The notes beneath the pieces are model-generated. The model searched no databases. It was given only the letters and a program-made list of their open reading frames with translations, and was not told the origin of the DNA. Positions 47,693-60,442 of a stretch of 64,000 nucleotides of DNA are shown in pieces. The DNA comes from Gigaspora margarita. Its lineage: Eukaryota > Glomeromycota > Glomeromycetes > Diversisporales > Gigasporaceae. The position numbers and the translations under genes were made by a program. The stretch lies in NCBI GenBank assembly GCA_009809945.1, contig WTPW01000489.1, positions 145,173 through 209,172 on the forward strand, in the 5' to 3' direction. Every line of letters starts with the position of its first letter. Positions within the stretch are counted from its first letter, which is position 1.

Positions 47693-48296
47693 GTGCTTTC
47701 ATTTTGATAAAGAGAGTAAGGAAGCAATTGATGATCAAAAATTTATAAGCTTTTGAATTCATTTAGTATAAGGATTTATAAATTTCAAAGCATGCACAAC
47801 TATAAGTTAAAGTATGTAACACAATACAAACATTCTATACTATATTAATTGTTAATTGCTTTTTTTTATATTTCTATATTATTAGTTATTGCACAAAATC
47901 TTTTCTATTTAATTCAAATTCTTTAATTTTAGTTTTCAAATGTTCTCTTATTTTGTCACTTGTATGTAAATGCTTAATTTTTTTGATAGCTAGTAAGGGC
48001 ACTGACATTTATTACCTAATATCTATTTACTATAGGGGCTTACCCCACCCCAGGTAAGATTTTATTTTAGCCAATCAAATTTAACTAACTAACTAAGGTA
48101 AGATTTTTCTTGACCCCCTATCCCCTAAAATATCTATATAATTAAAACACAAATGTCTGCAACAATGTGGCTTTGCCCCAAATAATTGTGCAACCTAGTC
48201 GAACTTAAGTTTTCTCGTGATTTTACAGAATTGATACCACTATGATCCAACTGTGAAAATTTTGATTACACCTTGTGTGCCTTATATATCTTAATA

Positions 48297-48455
48297 TTAG
48301 AACTCAAATGTCGCTCTGTTCCACTGGCCAATCAAATATTCTAATGTTGTCATGCCAAAATAAGGCTTATATCAGAGCACTTATGTCCATCTATTCCACT
48401 GGTAATCAAGTATTTTAACGTGATCACACCAAAATAAGGCTTATATCAATGTTTT
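48297..48455. repeat. Two tandem units of about 85 bp
   Basis: Two copies share TCTGTTCCACTGGCCAATCA-like text and CCAAAATAAGGCTTATATCA. The 90-codon minus frame at 48554-48826 beside it has a hydrophobic stretch but no family match and a non-ATG start; I do not call it a gene. Confidence 0.6.
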
Positions 48456-49389
48456 AACGGCTTAAACAACTCTCTTAAAATCATGAAACATGAATTTTCC
48501 AAATTTGCTTCTTTTATTTGATTACCTACAAACTGTTTTGAGCGAAAAAATAGCTAACAAATGTTAATCAAGTGTTTCATGAATTGGAAAGCATTTTGTA
48601 TAATGGTCCCAAGTATAAGAACAAGTGCAAATGCAAACGCAAGTGCAAGAACTAGAACAATTGCTTCACAATAGATAAAAAAATATATCATACTATAAGG
48701 AGTATCATGTGCAAAAATATTAAAAGCTACGTTTTTGATGCCTGTTACACTTAAAACAGGTTTTATTCTATAAGCAACAAATAAATAAATATAATATAAA
48801 CGTACCAGTATATGTATACGTACCAATGAGAAATTGCCAAAAAATTCGAGTAAGGTGGCTTGAATATATCTTAAAATTATATGATCCTGAGCCTTAAATA
48901 AATATTTATTCCCCGGTTATTATTTATACTTCTATACTATTTCTTCTCCAAATTTCAGATTCTGGCTGATCCGAATTTTTATAATTCTTTTTGGTTATAT
49001 ATCTTTTTTTTTATTTTTTTAATAATATACGAAATTTTAAACTTTTAAACAGTTACAAACAACGAGTAAAAGTCGCTGGCTTACAAAAAAAGAGAAAAAA
49101 CAAAAGAGAGTTTGTAATTTGTAGTAAGCTAAACTTTATGAAATACGTAGCTTCATTTTGAAAAAATAGTATCTTTATACTATCTATTAAAGAAGCATTG
49201 AGTGGCACTTTTGATACCTATCACACTAAAATCAAGGTATGTTCTGCTTATATCATAGGGTGGATCAATAATGTTCTGTCTGATCAACATTTGCTTTTAA
49301 TTATTTGTCTATGTATATATGTATAAATTGTAAATATCGTGTTATAATAATTAAAAAAAATTTTTTTAAAACAAATTGTGTTCATAGTA

Positions 49390-52300
49390 GATTATTTAAC
49401 TATATATTGTGGTTACCAGAATAGTGAGTAAGTTCTGTAACAAAATTTTTACAGTAACACAATAGAAATCACAATAATTCCAATACAAACAAACTCAACC
49501 TTAACTACATATTATATATTAGTGGAATAGCGAGTAAGTTTTTTAACATAATATTTTACCACATACTATGATCACTGCAAGAGTAAATACTGATGACTCA
49601 CAATAGAAATCATAATTTTAATGCAATTTATAGTTACAACCAAATGCTATAGTCACTAGAATAGCAAGTTTTGTGACAGAATTTTCATATACCTCATGGT
49701 AGAAACATGATTATTCTAATACAAACTAACTCACAGACAGTGTTATTAAAATAGTGAGTAAGTTATATAACAATTTTACAGTAACTCACAATAGAAATTA
49801 CAATAACTCTATTACAAACTAACTCAACCTTAACTATGAAGAAACCATGATAATTCCAATGCAACAAACTCAACCTTAATTATTCTATATTTACTAGAAT
49901 AGCAAGTTCTGTAACAAAATTTTTTATGGTAAGTCAAGGTAGAAATCACAATAATTCTTATGCAAACCAATTCAATCTTATCTACATATTGTAATCACCA
50001 GAATAGCAAGATGATAATTTCAATACAAATTTACTTAATTTTCACCACTATATAACATATTAGAAGGTCATATANCAGAATTTTTTACAATAACATATAA
50101 TAGGAATTATGATAATTTTATGCAAACTAACTCAGCCTTAATTATATACTATNCATTATTGAAATTTTTTACAGTGACTCATTATAGAAGTTATGATAAA
50201 ATTAATGCAAACCAACTCAATTTAACCAAATACTGTAGTTACCAGTGAGAAAGTTCTATAACAGAATGTTACAGTAATATTGAAATCATGATAATTCAAT
50301 GCAAACTAACTCAATCTTAACCACACACTATGGTCACTGGAGTAGTAAGGTTTGTAATAGAATTTTTTATAGTAAATATAAAAAAAATTACAATAATTTC
50401 AATACAAACTAACTTAACTATACAGAAACATGATAATTCTATTGCAAACTAACTTAATCACATACTGCAATTACTAAAATAGAAAGTTTGTAACAGAATT
50501 TTTTACCAACAATAAAAATCTTAATAATTCTAACTCAAATTACCTCAATCTTAACTATACTGTGCTACTGGAATAATGAGTAAAATTCTGTAACAATTTT
50601 TATAATAAATTTTCAATAATTTCAATACAAACTAACTTAGCTTATGTTATATAGAAAATGTGATAATTCTAATGCAAGCTAACTCAAGTTATGTAACAAA
50701 ATTTTTTACTGTAACTCAGTAGAACTTACAATAATTCCAATACAAACTATGTATTAATGGAATAGAATTTTTATAACAATTTTTCAATAACTCACAATAA
50801 ATGTTATGATAATTTCAATGTAAATTAAACTTTAACTACATACCATGGTTATTGAATAGCAAGTAAGTTCAATAACAAATCTTTTATAGTATTATATAAT
50901 AGAATTACAATAATTCTAATGTAAACTAACTCAACTTAACCACAAACTGTGGTTATAAGAATAGAAAATAAGTTTTGTAACTGAATTTTTTTACAGTAAC
51001 TTTCTACAGAGATTATCATAATTCTAATTCAAACTATTTACCTTAACTATGATAATTCATTACAAAATAAACTGTATACTGTTATGAAAGAATAGTGAAT
51101 TCTGTAACAAATTCTTTTATAGTAGAAGTAATGACAAACTTACTTGATTTCAAGCACATATTTCTAGAATAGTAAGTTTTATAATATAATTTTTTTTATA
51201 GTAACTTATAATGACAATCATGATAATTCAATATAAATTAACTCAACCTTATTACTATATGCTGCATTATTGAGTAAGTTATTTAATGAAATTGTTTACA
51301 GTATCTTATAGTTAAGTTATAATAATTCAAATACAAACTAACTTAACTGCATTTGTGTTACTAGAATNNCAAGTAAATTTTAAAATAGAATTTTTACAGT
51401 AATACAATGGATTTTATGATACTTCTGATACAAACTAACTCAAATTTAACTACATAATATAGTTATTAAGTAATTTCTATAACAGTATTTTTACAGTAAC
51501 TCATGATAAATTACAATAATTAAATGCAANCTACCTCAATCTTAACCACATATTATGGCCATATCAAATAATCCTATAACAGAATTTTTTAGTAACTCTC
51601 AGCAAAAATTTTAATAATTTTGATACAAACTACCTCAATTTTAACTTATAGAAAAATTATATAAAAATACAATAATTCCAATGCAAATTATTTCAATCTT
51701 AATTACATACTGTGAATATAAAATAACAAGTATGTACTATAACAGAATTTTACAATGCTTCTAATGCAAAACAACTCACCTTAAATGCATACTATGGTCA
51801 TTGGAATGGTAAGTAACTTTTGCAATAATTTTTTAAAATAGCTCAACAATTGCAATTAATATGTTCTAATACAAACTAACTCAATCTAAACTAATATAAA
51901 TCATAATTTTGATACAAACTAACTCAACCTTAACTGCATGCTGTAGTCACTATAATAGGATTCTGTAGATGAATTTTTTAACTTATAGCAGAAATTACAA
52001 ACTAATTTGACCTAATTATATATTGTGGTCTAAAGTAGCAGTAAATTTGTAACAAAATTTTTACAGTAACTTAATAATAATTTTATTGCAAACTAGCTCA
52101 ACCACTGTATACTGCAATAGTAAAAATTTTTTATAGTAGCTTATGATAGAAATTATGATAATTCTAATACAAACCAACTCAACCTTATACTACTGAAATA
52201 ATCAGTAAGTTCTGTAACATACCTTTTTATGATAACACATAATAAAAATTACAATTATTCTGATTCAAACTAAACCAACCTTAATTACATAGTGTAGTCA

Positions 52301-52500
52301 CTGGAATAGCAAGTTCTATAACAAAATTTTTTAAGTAACTCATGTTATAAATTATGATAATTTTATTATGAACTTAACTACTGTGTGTTCTGCATTAGCA
52401 AGTAAGTTTTTAGGCAGAATTTTTGCAGTAAATCTTAATAGAAACTATGATAATTCTAATTCAAATTAACTCAACATATACTACAGTTACCCAATTGTTT
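49390..52500. repeat. Degenerate satellite array, about 95-120 bp unit
   Basis: Roughly 25-30 imperfect units repeat the order GTCACTGGAATAGCAAGT, TTCTGTAACAGAATTTTTTA, CAGTAACTCACAATAGAAAT, ATAATTCTAATGCAAACTAA, CTCAACCTTAACTACATACT. Units differ by many substitutions and deletions, so the array is old. Single Ns occur at about 50076, 50152, 51367 and 51529. No coding. Confidence 0.9.
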
Positions 52501-52509
52501 GGTCACTTA

Positions 52510-53110
52510 TTTTCTAATAACCATAGTAACTTGATTCCAGAAATCGCTCAAATAACTCAATTTAAATAGTATAAACAAGAAAATACATACAATCAAACAT
52601 GATACTATCAAATCAATAGTATAACAAAAATAAAAATCTAATAAAGGCTAAAAATAGCAGATTGGACATTTTGTCCAATAAAGTCATCTGATCTTGCAAA
52701 AATGATTGCTTCGCCACTTTACTAACAAGCTCTCAAAAAGAAATTAATCAAAAGGTTGATAATCTCTGATTTCTTAAAGTTACTCCTGATTAAATTTTAT
52801 ATCATGGTATTGAAGTAGTTTAAAAAATCAATAATCTTAAGTGATTTCATTTCTTCTTTTTTTTAATTGCAATATTCACAGAATTTTGCAAACTGCAATA
52901 ATTTATAAATTATTATTTGTAAGAAATTGAAGTAGATATGAGACTAACTAAATAAGAAACTAACTAAAAAATATGAACAACTTATACCTTTTGCACAATT
53001 CTTGATTGGTAAATATTTAATTATTTTATTCATTGAGATTTAGTCAATGAGCATAAGTACCTATAAGTGTTGTGTAAGCAACGCAAGACAAGCTAGTTAC
53101 CTAATAAATG
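52510..53110. other. No gene seen
   Basis: AT-rich right arm of the 5.1 kb element; no transposase motif or further repeat recognised. Confidence 0.4.
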
Positions 53111-53269
53111 GCAGTGCCCTAACACATTGTGCACTTCAATATTAGATAACCAGTGAAGCATTATGTCTATATATTTATTATTAGTACAGGATATTTATAA
53201 GTCTATAGTTATTAAGGAAGTTTACATATATTTTCAAGTAAGTTTTTAACTTACACAACCTTTTTGGTA

Positions 53270-53590
53270 AGCAATATCAATATTTTTTCTAATACATTTA
53301 TCATTTGGTAGTTCAAATAAAGGGTTGAATTATTGTATTATTTTTCTATATCCTTTCCATTTATAGTATTAAATGGTAAAGAGTCAGTTACTAGCCATTT
53401 AGTTGTAATTTGTTTTAGTTCAACTTGTTTCAATTTATTGTTAGTAACTTTTTTAAACATCTTATTTAAATTTAATTTATATTTTTCATTCAATTCTAAT
53501 TCTAATTAATTTTCAAAATCAAACTCTTTTTGCTAATTCTCACGACCAATTCTGGTTAAAAGAAATCCAATATTTAGAACAATAACAATA
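53270..53590 (-). pseudogene. N-terminal fragment of a hAT-like transposase
   Basis: The minus strand reads FKKVTNNKLKQVELKQITTK then WLVTDSLPFNTING. After a frameshift come FELPNDKCIRKNI and AYQKG. The W-x-V-x-D-S-L-P-F pattern is typical of the region before the catalytic core of hAT transposases. No catalytic part follows. Confidence 0.65.
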
Positions 53591-53599
53591 TTATGAAAT

Positions 53600-54134
53600 A
53601 GCTATTTTATACATAAAGAAAATTGCAAAGAACCAAAAATTAACTAGAGTTTAATAATAGCATGATTTTGTTAAAGCAAAGAAAAGTTATCAAAAGGATG
53701 TTTAGAATTTTTTTATAATGGAAAGGAAATTTTTACAAACACTATTTTGGAAAATTAGTTTAGACCTGTAATTGCAGATTCTAGCAGATGTGTATAGTAA
53801 AAACAAAGCAAAAAGATAAACAGATAATAAATCAGAAATAAACAAACAGATTTGAAAAGTTATATACTAAACTGGGATAAACAAAGTAAACATGTGGAAC
53901 TATATTAATCAAAATAGCCAATATAAGGCTTGAGGCAACCTTATATATAGACAGGATAATCAACAAACAAAATAGACAATAAGCCAAACTAGGAAGAATA
54001 TAAGTGAAGTACAAATTGTTATAGAGCACTTTGAAATATATAAATGCATTTTTAAAAAAAATGAAAAGGACTTTATTAAAACTCTAATAAGCAAAAGTGT
54101 ATAGCACTAGAAAAAAATAAATCTGTAGCAGATT
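53600..54134. other. No gene seen
   Basis: AT-rich; the 65-codon minus frame at 53832-54029 is hydrophobic but unrecognised. Confidence 0.35.
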
Positions 54135-54142
54135 ACTTAGGT

Positions 54143-54547
54143 AGGACCCTGAAATATATATAGATAGGTCAGGTATTAGTTTGCTTATTTTGGGGGTTTT
54201 ATGCAGATCTTTTCTATTTTTAGTATTTTTTGCTTATTTTTAAGTTATTTTTGCAGATCTTTCTATTTTTAGTAATTTTATAAGGGTTTTAAAATTTAGT
54301 GCGCCTGCACTACAGTGCACCCCTTTATGTTTCTCATAATTTTACTAAGGTAACCCCTGTTGCACTTTTAACAAAAAATGCTCCTCTCGCAATTTTACTA
54401 TAATTCTATAACTCCAACCCTAACTCTAACCTAACCTAATCATTGTTTATATTTGTTACTATAGAGTGCACTACAGTGCAGGGTGCACTAAATTATAAAA
54501 CCCATTTTATAATTAATTTGATCTATCTATGTATATTTTAGGATCCT
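54143..54547. mobile_element. hAT-like element (AGGAC ends), 8-bp duplication, 405 bp
   Basis: The left end AGGACCCTGAAATATATATA is matched by the inverted right end (complement AGGATCCTAAAATATACATA). ACTTAGGT is duplicated exactly (54135-54142, 54548-54555). Without the nested element at 54284-54503 it is about 176 bp. Confidence 0.85.
54284..54503. mobile_element. MULE-like MITE, 9-bp duplication, 220 bp
   Basis: Ends GGGTTTTAAAATTTAGTGCG and the inverse TGCACTAAATTATAAAACCC, continuing to CTGCACTACAGTGCAC, form inverted repeats of about 40 bases. ATTTTATAA is duplicated exactly (54275-54283, 54504-54512). A 9-bp duplication with long ends is the Mutator-like signature. It contains a short CCCTAACTCTAACC stretch. 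Confidence 0.85.
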
Positions 54548-54555
54548 ACTTAGGT

Positions 54556-55400
54556 ATAGAATACTCAGAGAAAGTTTGATTAATTAGAAGACTAACCAAA
54601 TGGTTAAATCTAAATAGTGATAAGAATGTAAGTAGAAAAACTTTGAGCAATGCAAAAGATAAAGAAGAAGAAACTGAATTTGGTAGAAAAGTAGAAAGTA
54701 AGGAAGTGTGCAAAGAGGCATTTACTAATTTACACCTCACTTTTTTGACATTTTTATTGGCCACAAGTAAATCTCACCTCTAATTGGATGATCATACCTT
54801 TCCAATTTCTGACTTTCTGTTGACTTGATTCTTTAATTCTATCAACTAAAAATTATTTGTATAACAATTCAATTACATGAACAAAAATATAGTATATAGA
54901 CATTTTTCTTAAAGTAATATGCTTCCTGCATCTTACTGTATTTATAAAAGATCATCACCTTTTTTGAAACTTTAATTTTTTTAGATTAGATGATGTGAAT
55001 TTGTTTTTTATTAAAAAAAACATTCTTATTACTATATATATATAATTTATTAAAAAAACTTCTATTGCTCTAATATAGACAAACATACTTTTTAACATAA
55101 CATAAAAGATAATATACTATATTGATTTTAATTCTACTTAACTCTATGACTATTACTTGAAATTAAATTAAAAAAGCAAGCATATTAACAATATTCATAT
55201 TGACTCTTATTAGATTTTAGTTTTAGAAAACTTAATAGTTATTTAAATACAATATCTATTATATTTTAGACTTAAATTAAAATCTGCCTTGTTTTCTAAA
55301 TTTCATATTTAGTGTAGCATTTTGGGTTTCAAGCTCATTACTGCTGATAATTTGTAGTTCAGCATCAATCTCGCTCTCTCCATTTGAACTGCTTGTTGGA
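54556..55400. other. No gene seen
   Basis: The 72-codon minus frame at 54546-54764 overlaps a transposon end and has no motif. The rest is AT-rich. Confidence 0.35.
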
Positions 55401-55581
55401 GAGTGAATCACAGACTATAAATGTCCTAATCATTTTTATCTTTTCACTTTGTAGCAATTGCTACAAGTTCCTTCTGTAATTTATTAAACCCACCTTTTTC
55501 TGCATTAATATAATTCATAGGTGGATAAGAAGTGCTAGAAGAATTAGAAAGATTAATCTCTACATGATATTGAACTTGAAC

Positions 55582-56949
55582 AGGACCCCTGAATACTAAT
55601 GCCAGTGTTGTACGTTTTGGCTGTCCACAGCCTTTTTTGGCTTGTCCACGTCCAAAATTGTCCAACCGTCCAAGATTGTCCAAAGCTTGTCCAGGCTTTA
55701 ATAATTAATAAATCTATCTAAAAAATATATAACTATATATTTTTTTAGGTGCTGAACACATTCCAGCTAAAATTAAAATAGGTTGTCTTAATAAAATTTT
55801 AAGTAATTTTACTTTATTTAATTGTCCAAAATTGTCCAAGTCATTGTCCAAGGCTGTCCCGTGACAACACTGCTAATGCTATATATATATATAACCTTTG
55901 TATTTAAACTTCATATAAGTGTACACTTAAATTTTATTATAAAATGTGCACAAACATTAAAGCAATAGTTTAAATATATGATATACTTTTAAATAATAAT
56001 TTTAAATTTATAATTAAGTGTACAATACAGTTTAAATTAAAAATAAATTAATGTACAATGAAGATATAATAAATGTTTAAAATAAATTATTTTAAAAAAA
56101 GTAAAAGTTAATAAATTATATTTATGTTTTAAAATTTCTAGTAATTGAAATTGGTAATATTCAATTTTATACAATATTGTATCCACAAAAGTTTTATCTT
56201 TTTGTGAAGCAACTATAAAAATAAAATATTACTAATTTGAAATTAGATTTCAAATCATTAATGCATTTGTATAACTTATTTGTCAAAAGTTGAGATACAA
56301 ACTTGATAATCATACTTTTTGTAAATCTTCATAACGTATCATTATTAATAGCACATAGCATGTTAAATAGCATGTTAATGTGCTAAATAACACATTAATG
56401 TATTAAATATTAAATCAAAATGTATATAAAAGAATAAATTTGACTTCATTAAAAGAGATACATATAGAAAAGTTTCTTTTGATTTTACTTAAGGAAAATA
56501 AGGAAGTATTTAATATAGTGCTAAAGAAAAATTTATTCAAGTAAATCAGAAACTTATTTTAGCATATATATTCTCCCTATAGTACATACTAATTATTGCA
56601 ATACTTAAGTAGACAATATTGATATTGTTTTAGAATCGTCTTAGAGACAGGTATATAAAGTTGATACTGAATTATGCACATAAATAAATATTGCTACTAT
56701 TATTAAATTTACTAGTTTTTTTAGGTTTTGTATGTTATGCATATTATTTTATATATTATGTACGACAAACTATTCTTGTACAATAAGTAACTGTATAACA
56801 TTTCTTTTTTGATATTATTAATTAAGTGTACATCAAAGGTTGAGTTAAGTTGTTATTAAAAAAAAAATTTGTGTAACTGTATGATAAACATTTTAAAAAA
56901 TTTAGTCTAAGTGTACTATAAACATTTTATGCATATATTCAGGGGTCCT
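55582..56949. mobile_element. hAT-like element (AGGAC ends), 8-bp duplication, 1.37 kb
   Basis: Ends AGGACCCCTGAATA and the inverse TATTCAGGGGTCCT are exact. ACTTGAAC is duplicated exactly at 55574-55581 and 56950-56957. It splits the MULE transposase pseudogene, whose reading continues across when it is removed. No transposase inside; it carries the clean CAGTGTTGT MITE at 55603-55872. Confidence 0.9.
55603..55872. mobile_element. Clean hAT-like MITE (CAGTGTTGT ends), 7-bp duplication
   Basis: 270 bp, ends CAGTGTTGTACG and the inverse CGTGACAACACTG, CTAATGC duplicated exactly (55596-55602, 55873-55879). Contains GTCCAAAATTGTCCAACCGT-type subterminal repeats. It is the empty-site version of the element at 3538-4609, with a single TTAA at 55799-55802. 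Confidence 0.85.
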
Positions 56950-59134
56950 ACTTGAACACATTAATTATTCTCTTCTACATTATCTTCAAAGATCTGAAAT
57001 TGACTTAATATGGCAAATATATGCTTGTACAGAAATTGACATACTCTAAAATCACAGCAAGTACAAATATATAACTATATAATTAAATTATTTTTATCAT
57101 TACTTTTTCTAACAGAATATTCAATATTAGTATTAGTTATAGAGCAGACGATCCAAGTATCAGAACTGATATTATATATATTAATTAATTCTTTTTGTTC
57201 CTTCAATTTCTCAGATTCGTTGCTATTGTCATCATGGATTCATTCTTCCAATATTCAAATCATCCAAAAAGAACAAAGAAGTCCAAGTTCTAGAGTACTA
57301 TCTCTGCAAGAAGTATACTTCACTATTAAGGTGTCACTTAGGTTTTTCTTACATATATATATATTTCAAGTTTCTATAAAATGCCTCTATTAAATTATTA
57401 TCTATTATATCTCTAGCAACCTCTCTTAAACATACCTATTTATCATATTTAGGTTTCTACCACCTTTCAAAATGGTTAGAAAATTTAGTTAAAGCCTTAA
57501 CACCTATTCTTCTCTACTTATTAATAATCTTTATAATTTATCTTAATGCTTCTAAGTCATTCTATCCTTTAGTTTTGATTAGCTGCCAAAGATTCTTCCA
57601 AATAATTGCTTTGTAAGGATTTTTATTAGCACCACAGTAATGATTTAGATTGCGATGCCAGAAGCACAATATGTAGAAATGGCACAATAATAATACATTG
57701 ATATTAGAAAAATATTCTTCAGCTGCCTTACTTTCCTCATCTGCATCATTAACTATAAAGATATCTGGATTCTATTCACTATTTTTTCTTTTAAAAAATC
57801 AAGTTAAGCTTTTAATATAACTGATTGCTTGAACTTACTAATCAAAAATGTGACTAGATATCTGCTTCCTGTTGCTGGATATCATATAATAAGTGTGAAA
57901 AAGTGATATCCATATTGATTTAATCTGTGTATACAGTCTAAGTACACCACCCTTGCAAATTTATTAATTCTTTTTGCTTTTCTGTTTGAAAAGCAAATAT
58001 AAACCCTTTATTTTTATCATTACTATTATTAAACATACAATATTCACTCATGCAATTTAGTTTTTCTTGCTACTTTATTAAAGATCTTAATTCATTATTA
58101 TCAAGATAGGCACATAATTTTAATATATTATGCACAATAGTATAAATATCATCTCTTGTTACTAGGCCATCGCGTAATGATTGAATATTTTGAGATTCTG
58201 TTCTCTGCTCCAAAAGTTGCACATGATCTTGAAGTTCAATTCCCCAGTACTGCAAAAGCTGTTGAATACTATGAGTATCAAGTCCCTCTAAAGCACATTG
58301 TCTAATAAAAATGGTATATATTATCAGATAGAAAAAGTGTACATAAATCTGATAGATAGCAAGATTTATTGTTATTATGCTTATAATAGTGTTGCAGAAT
58401 TACTATTGTTGAATCAACAGAAAGCATTACTTTAATATAACTTTTGCATTCATATTTTTTAGATTCTCTTAGTACATAATGTGACTTTTTGCTAGAATCT
58501 TTCTCTGCAACACTATTATAAGCACCATAATGATGACAGAGCCATCGTTCTGTTCATCTATATTTTTTTCTAAAAACATTTTCTTTTGCTTTATGTTCAT
58601 GTCTAATATAACTAAGCTCTGCCTTCTCAAGATTTTTTATCCATTCTTCATAGCTATTAGCAAATAAATAAAATATTTTGGATTTCTTTGTATTATGTGG
58701 ATTCTGTGTAGTTTTGTCATTTTCTTGCATTTCCCACATTTTTCCAAACACAACAAAAAAAAAATCGAAAAGGAGGGTAACACTGTCTGTTGCATCTATA
58801 ATTCTATCAAGAGCATCATCAATCTCTTTGTCACTAATATCCATATCAAATTCCTTTTCAATATCAAAAATCGTGTCAATATCAATTGGCAATAATCTAC
58901 CAGGTTCGTTATTATTAAGCATTGCTTCATTTAATAATGATGACATTTGGAGAATTAAGATTAATAAAAATTTTTTGAAAATGAATTAATTTTAAGGTTG
59001 AAAGATAAGGTTTATTATTCTTATAATAAGAACTTTTTGATTTGTATTAATTCAAAAGAGATCTAATACTACAATTACTTCTTTTTATAATTTTTTAAAA
59101 AGAAAAACTTTCACTATACTACTAGTTTGGGCTA

Positions 59135-59715
59135 TTCTTTATTTTGGAATTTTGGCATGCATGGCAATAATTTCAATTTTATAATATTTATTATGCATTT
59201 ATTCTTAACTTTTTCTCTTATGAATTTGGCACACATTTATGTAGAATAATTTGAATTTGGCATATATACAATTTTTCTTCACAAATTCAGCATGTGTTTA
59301 TTTATTATATGGGCTTAGAACTATGCTTAGGAATTTTAATTGGCATGCATGGCAGTAATTTATTTTATTATATATTATGTTATTATCTTTAATTTTCTTA
59401 TGAATTTGATATGCATTTTAAATAGAATGATTCAAATAACATACAACCAAATTTTTCTCTCACTAATTTATTATGTATTTATTTTATTATATAGGCTTAT
59501 AACTGTGCTTAGGGATTTTAATTGGCATGTATGACAGTAATTTCTATTTTATAATACTATCTTTAATTTTCTTTTACAAATTTGGCATGCATTTAGTAGA
59601 ATAATTTTCATAAGTTTGGCATGCATACAATTTTTCTTTATAAATTCAGTATGTGCATAATTATTTTCTCATGAATTCAGTATATGTTTATTTTATTGTA
59701 AGGGTTTAGAAATTG
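59135..59715. repeat. Tandem repeat of about 185 bp, three units
   Basis: Each unit runs GGAATTTTAATTGGCATGCA, TGGCAGTAATTTC, CTTTAATTTTCTTATGAATT, TGGCATGCATTT. Sequence drift is moderate. The frames here are hydrophobic by composition only. Confidence 0.75.
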
Positions 59716-59842
59716 TTATTTATTAGGATTTTATTTTGGGAATAAGGGATTTAAAAATATTAATTTTACCAAATTATATAATGTAATAAATTATATTTTA
59801 TTAATTAAATATAAACTTAATGAACTTACAATTAACATTATA

Positions 59843-60190
59843 AGGGTGTGATGATCTAGAAAAGTGGCCAGGTTGTCAACCCCAAGCAGCAGGTCAAAAG
59901 TTCAAATCCCACTAATGACGATAATGAAAAATTAGGCCTGTGTTATAGTAACTGTAGCTCAATATCAGTTGGGTGAGAAACCTGTAATCTTGGTTCCACC
60001 ATCTTGTATGGGAGCTCTTAGGCGCAATGGTGCAGTTATGCCAAAAATCCAAGGAACCAGAAAATCAGAAACCCATTTAGGAAGTCCAATTAAGAAGGTA
60101 GGTTAGGATCTCTGATAGTGCTACCATAAAAGAGGTTGGTGCTGGGATCTGAATAACTTTAAAAGGGCAAGAAAGGTACCTAGTGGTTCA
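59843..60190 (+). mobile_element. tRNA-headed retroposon (SINE-like)
   Basis: The head is AAGGGTGTGATGATCTAGAA; an A-box-like TGATCTAGAAAAGTGG at about 59850 and a near-perfect B box AGTTCAAATCCC at 59899-59910 form a pol III promoter. It aligns base for base with the head of 37895-39321, and the body shares AGTTGGGTGAGAAACCTGTA, ACCATCTTG and CATTTAGGAAG with it. The tail is not clear. It is not a functional tRNA: the cloverleaf pairing is poor. Confidence 0.75.
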
Positions 60191-60442
60191 GAGTAATTCG
60201 TACTGCAAATAACAGTATAATGCAGATGTATTAGTTACTAAAAATCTATGGATAACTACAAAATAGGACATGGCTGTTCAATAGTATAATTTCAGATTAA
60301 AGATCAGTGCAAACAGGTCACACTTGATTTCCTAGGAAATTTGTATTACTTGCACAAATAAGTGGATGCACTTGAATATATCTTAAAATCACATAATCCT
60401 GAGCCTTAAATAAATATGTAGGCTTACGTAACTAATATTTGC

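Larger units (their letters stand above)
47997..53119. mobile_element. TIR element of 5.1 kb, TAA duplication, satellite-filled
   Basis: The left end GGGCACTGACATTTATTA and the inverted right end (complement GGGCACTGCCATTTATTA) differ at one of 18 bases. TAA lies at 47994-47996 and 53120-53122. TAA duplication with G-rich ends suggests PIF/Harbinger. The interior carries a small tandem repeat (48297-48455) and the large satellite at 49390-52500. No transposase was found. Confidence 0.65.
55435..58946 (-). pseudogene. MULE-type transposase gene, decayed and interrupted
   Basis: Minus strand from ATG 58946: acidic N-terminus (MSSLLNEAMLNNNEPGRLLP; DIEKEFDMDISDKEIDDALD), then a zinc-binding-like stretch (RWLCHHYGAY, ECKSYIKVMLSVD) and HYYKHNNNKSCYLSDLCTLF. 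GIELQDHVQLLEQRTES, RDGLVTRDDIYTIVHNILKL and a core with DIFIVNDADEE-like and LCHFYILCFWHRN-like text (57620-57800) follow. ARDIIDNNLIEAFYRNLKYI (about 57370-57430) and a SWIM-like YKHIFAIL (about 57010-57030) come before the 55582-56949 insertion, after which VQVQYHVEINLSNSSSTSYP continues. Order matches Mutator-like transposases. Many stops; inactive. Confidence 0.8.

Noticed and set aside
48554..48826. Small membrane protein on the minus strand
   Set aside because: No ATG start, no homology, and the AGTGCAAATGCAAACGCAAG-type repeats explain the A/L/V run.
49390..52500. Possible CRISPR-like array
   Set aside because: Units are contiguous, degenerate and about 100 bp with no separate unique spacers, in a eukaryotic context; it is a satellite.
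59843..59920. Functional tRNA gene
   Set aside because: A and B boxes are present, but the cloverleaf arms do not pair and the same head occurs on a 1.4 kb retroposon; it is tRNA-derived.
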